Assembly: GCF_004114975.1 (NCBI RefSeq)
Contig: NZ_CP030051.1
Span: 3,348,001 to 3,412,000, forward strand
Source: Bradyrhizobium guangdongense
GTDB taxonomy: Bacteria > Pseudomonadota > Alphaproteobacteria > Rhizobiales > Xanthobacteraceae
Length of the DNA stretch: 64,000 bases
Direction of reading: 5' to 3'
Shown piece after piece: positions 62,615-64,000 of this stretch. Each line of letters opens with the position of its first letter. Position 1 is the first letter of the stretch. The notes beneath the pieces are model-generated. The model worked only from the letters and a program-made list of their open reading frames with translations, was not told the DNA's origin and searched no databases. The position numbers and the translations under genes are program-made.

Positions 62615-64000
62615 ATGACCGAAGCCTACGAGATCATCGAGCACAGCTATGACGTGGTGATCGTCGGGGCCGGCGGCGCGGGGATGCGGGCGGCGCTGGG
62701 CATGGCCGCATCGGGATTGCGCACGGCCTGCGTCACCAAGGTGTTTCCGACCCGAAGCCATACGGTCGCGGCGCAGGGAGGCATGGCCGCTTCGCTCGGC
62801 AACATGGGCGATGGCGACAATTGGCGCTTCCACATGTACGATACGGTGAAGGGCTCGGACTGGCTCGGCGACCAGGACGCGATTGAATATATGTGCCGCG
62901 AGGCGGTGCCGGCGGTGCTTGAGCTCGAGCATTACGGCGTGCCGTTCTCGCGCACCAGGGGCGGCATGATCTACCAGCGTCCCTTCGGAGGGCAGACCAT
63001 CGGCTTCGGCAAGCAGATGGCGCAGCGCACCTGCGCGGCGGCGGACCGCACCGGCCATGCCATCCTGCACACGCTCTACCAGCAATGCCTGAAGCACAAC
63101 ACAGAGTTCTTCATCGAATATTTTGCGCTCGACCTCTTGATGGATGACGACGGTGTCTGTCGCGGCCTGCTCGCCTGGAATATGGAGGATGGCACGCTGC
63201 ATCGGTTCCGCGCGCATCGGACGGTGCTGGCGACGGGCGGCTATGGCCGCGTCTACTTTTCCTGCACGGCCGCGCACACCTGCACCGGCGACGGCAACGC
63301 CATGGTGTTGCGCGCAGGATTGCCGCTGGAGGACATGGAGTTCACGCAGTTTCATCCAAGCGGCATCTATGGGTCGGGCTGCCTGATCACCGAAGGCGCG
63401 CGCGGCGAGGGCGGCTACTTCACCAATTCGGAAGGCGAGCGCTTCATGGAGCGTTATGCGCCAAGCGCGAAGGATCTGGCGGGACGCGACGTCGTCTGCC
63501 GCGCCATGACCATCGAGATCAACGAGGGACGCGGCTGCGGCCCTCGCAAGGACTACATCGAGCTGCATCTGGAACACCTCGGCGCAGACATCCTGCATGA
63601 GCGCCTGCCCGGCATCAGCGAAACCGCGCGGGTCTTTGCCGGCGTCGACGTGACGCGCCAGCCGATCCCGGTGCTGCCGACGGTCCACTACAACATGGGC
63701 GGGGTGCCGACGAACCTGCATGGCGAGGTCACGACCAAGCACAAGGGTAATGCCGAAACGGTGGTGCCGGGCCTGATGGCCATTGGCGAGGCTGCGTGCG
63801 TGTCCGTGCACGGCGCCAACCGGCTCGGCTCCAACTCGCTGCTCGATATCGTCGTGTTCGGCCGTGCGGCGGCCCTCCGTGCGACCGAAATGCTGCGTCC
63901 GGGCGAAGGTCATCCGCCGGCCCCGCAGGCGGCCACCGACCAGGCGATCGCCCGACTCGACCGCATTCGGTGGTCGAAGGGCAAGACGGGCACAGGCGAC
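62615..64000 (+). CDS. succinate dehydrogenase/fumarate reductase flavoprotein paralogue (3' end outside)
   Basis: The first 462 residues of an SdhA/FrdA-type flavoprotein; the frame is still open at the window end. It has the FAD-binding G-A-G-G-A-G-M, the covalent-FAD His in [19 protein letters not shown] and the N-R-L-G-S-N-S-L motif. It lacks the roughly 10-20-residue N-terminal stretch of ordinary rhizobial SdhA and differs at many positions (for example M-R-A-A-L-G instead of L-R-A-V-V-G). Position after an MR/MLE enzyme rather than in a sdhCDAB operon suggests a pathway-specific dehydrogenase; whether B, C and D partners follow is outside the window. Confidence 0.9.
   Translation, partial: MTEAYEIIEHSYDVVIVGAGGAGMRAALGMAASGLRTACVTKVFPTRSHTVAAQGGMAASLGNMGDGDNWRFHMYDTVKGSDWLGDQDAIEYMCREAVPAVLELEHYGVPFSRTRGGMIYQRPFGGQTIGFGKQMAQRTCAAADRTGHAILHTLYQQCLKHNTEFFIEYFALDLLMDDDGVCRGLLAWNMEDGTLHRFRAHRTVLATGGYGRVYFSCTAAHTCTGDGNAMVLRAGLPLEDMEFTQFHPSGIYGSGCLITEGARGEGGYFTNSEGERFMERYAPSAKDLAGRDVVCRAMTIEINEGRGCGPRKDYIELHLEHLGADILHERLPGISETARVFAGVDVTRQPIPVLPTVHYNMGGVPTNLHGEVTTKHKGNAETVVPGLMAIGEAACVSVHGANRLGSNSLLDIVVFGRAAALRATEMLRPGEGHPPAPQAATDQAIARLDRIRWSKGKTGTGD

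Noticed and set aside
62588..63913. Minus-strand frame of about 440 codons opposite the SdhA-like gene
   Set aside because: The plus strand encodes an unmistakable flavoprotein running off the window end; the antisense translation has no recognisable fold.

Overview
The window looks like a chromosomal segment of a Bradyrhizobium-type alphaproteobacterium (Nitrobacteraceae). The reasons are high GC with strong third-position GC, Rhizobiales-style gene order (yidD, Fe-S scaffold, folE, hisI), a perfect CtrA box, tRNA sequences of the expected type and palindromic intergenic repeats typical of the genus. The species assignment is inference from recalled gene families, not from a search.

Region 1 (about 1-25,500) is mostly core genome: an APC permease, yidD, a ClpP-like gene broken by an exact tandem duplication, an IscU-like scaffold, folE, hisI, a CtrA-boxed lytic transglycosylase, a DUF2336 protein, an Hpt protein with a receiver protein, nadK, a secreted S10 peptidase, a class C-type serine hydrolase, a TPR protein, an Omp25-like barrel, an MCP, a dienelactone-hydrolase-like protein, tRNA-Thr, several small secreted proteins, rlmB and tRNA-Tyr. 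A frameshifted accessory gene follows tRNA-Tyr.

Region 2 (about 26,450-41,900) is a catabolic region. It holds an orphan Bug-type binding protein, a LysR regulator facing a ubiX-ubiD pair across a palindromic operator, an AraC regulator, and a tight operon. The operon encodes a three-subunit molybdenum hydroxylase (large subunit fused to a CoxG-like domain), a CoA ligase, an enoyl-CoA hydratase, an MFS carrier and a GMC oxidoreductase. Together they suggest uptake, CoA activation and hydroxylation of an aromatic or cyclic acid; the substrate is unknown.

Region 3 (about 41,900-64,000) looks accessory. It opens with a noncoding stretch packed with inverted repeats and a tRNA-3'-end-like piece. 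Next comes a 1,837-residue kinase/AAA/histidine-kinase protein of visibly lower GC whose Ser/Thr kinase domain looks catalytically dead. Two divergent gene sets follow: leftward, a MOSC-ferredoxin-reductase fusion, DJ-1/PfpI, crotonase, GlcG-like, VOC and alpha/beta hydrolase; rightward, two Asp-nucleophile hydrolases with Tat-like leaders, a second crotonase, a two-subunit periplasmic-type molybdenum oxidoreductase, OsmC, cupin, an enolase-superfamily enzyme and a divergent SdhA-like flavoprotein cut by the window end. Two nearly identical bipartite operators (CTCATA-N6-TATGAG, then a CCAAYGTTGG palindrome 10 bp later) sit in front of the leftward units, one of them inside the divergent promoter. 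They point to one regulon of electrophile/aldehyde/epoxide detoxification genes. This regulon and the repeat-rich boundary are the best candidates for something undescribed.
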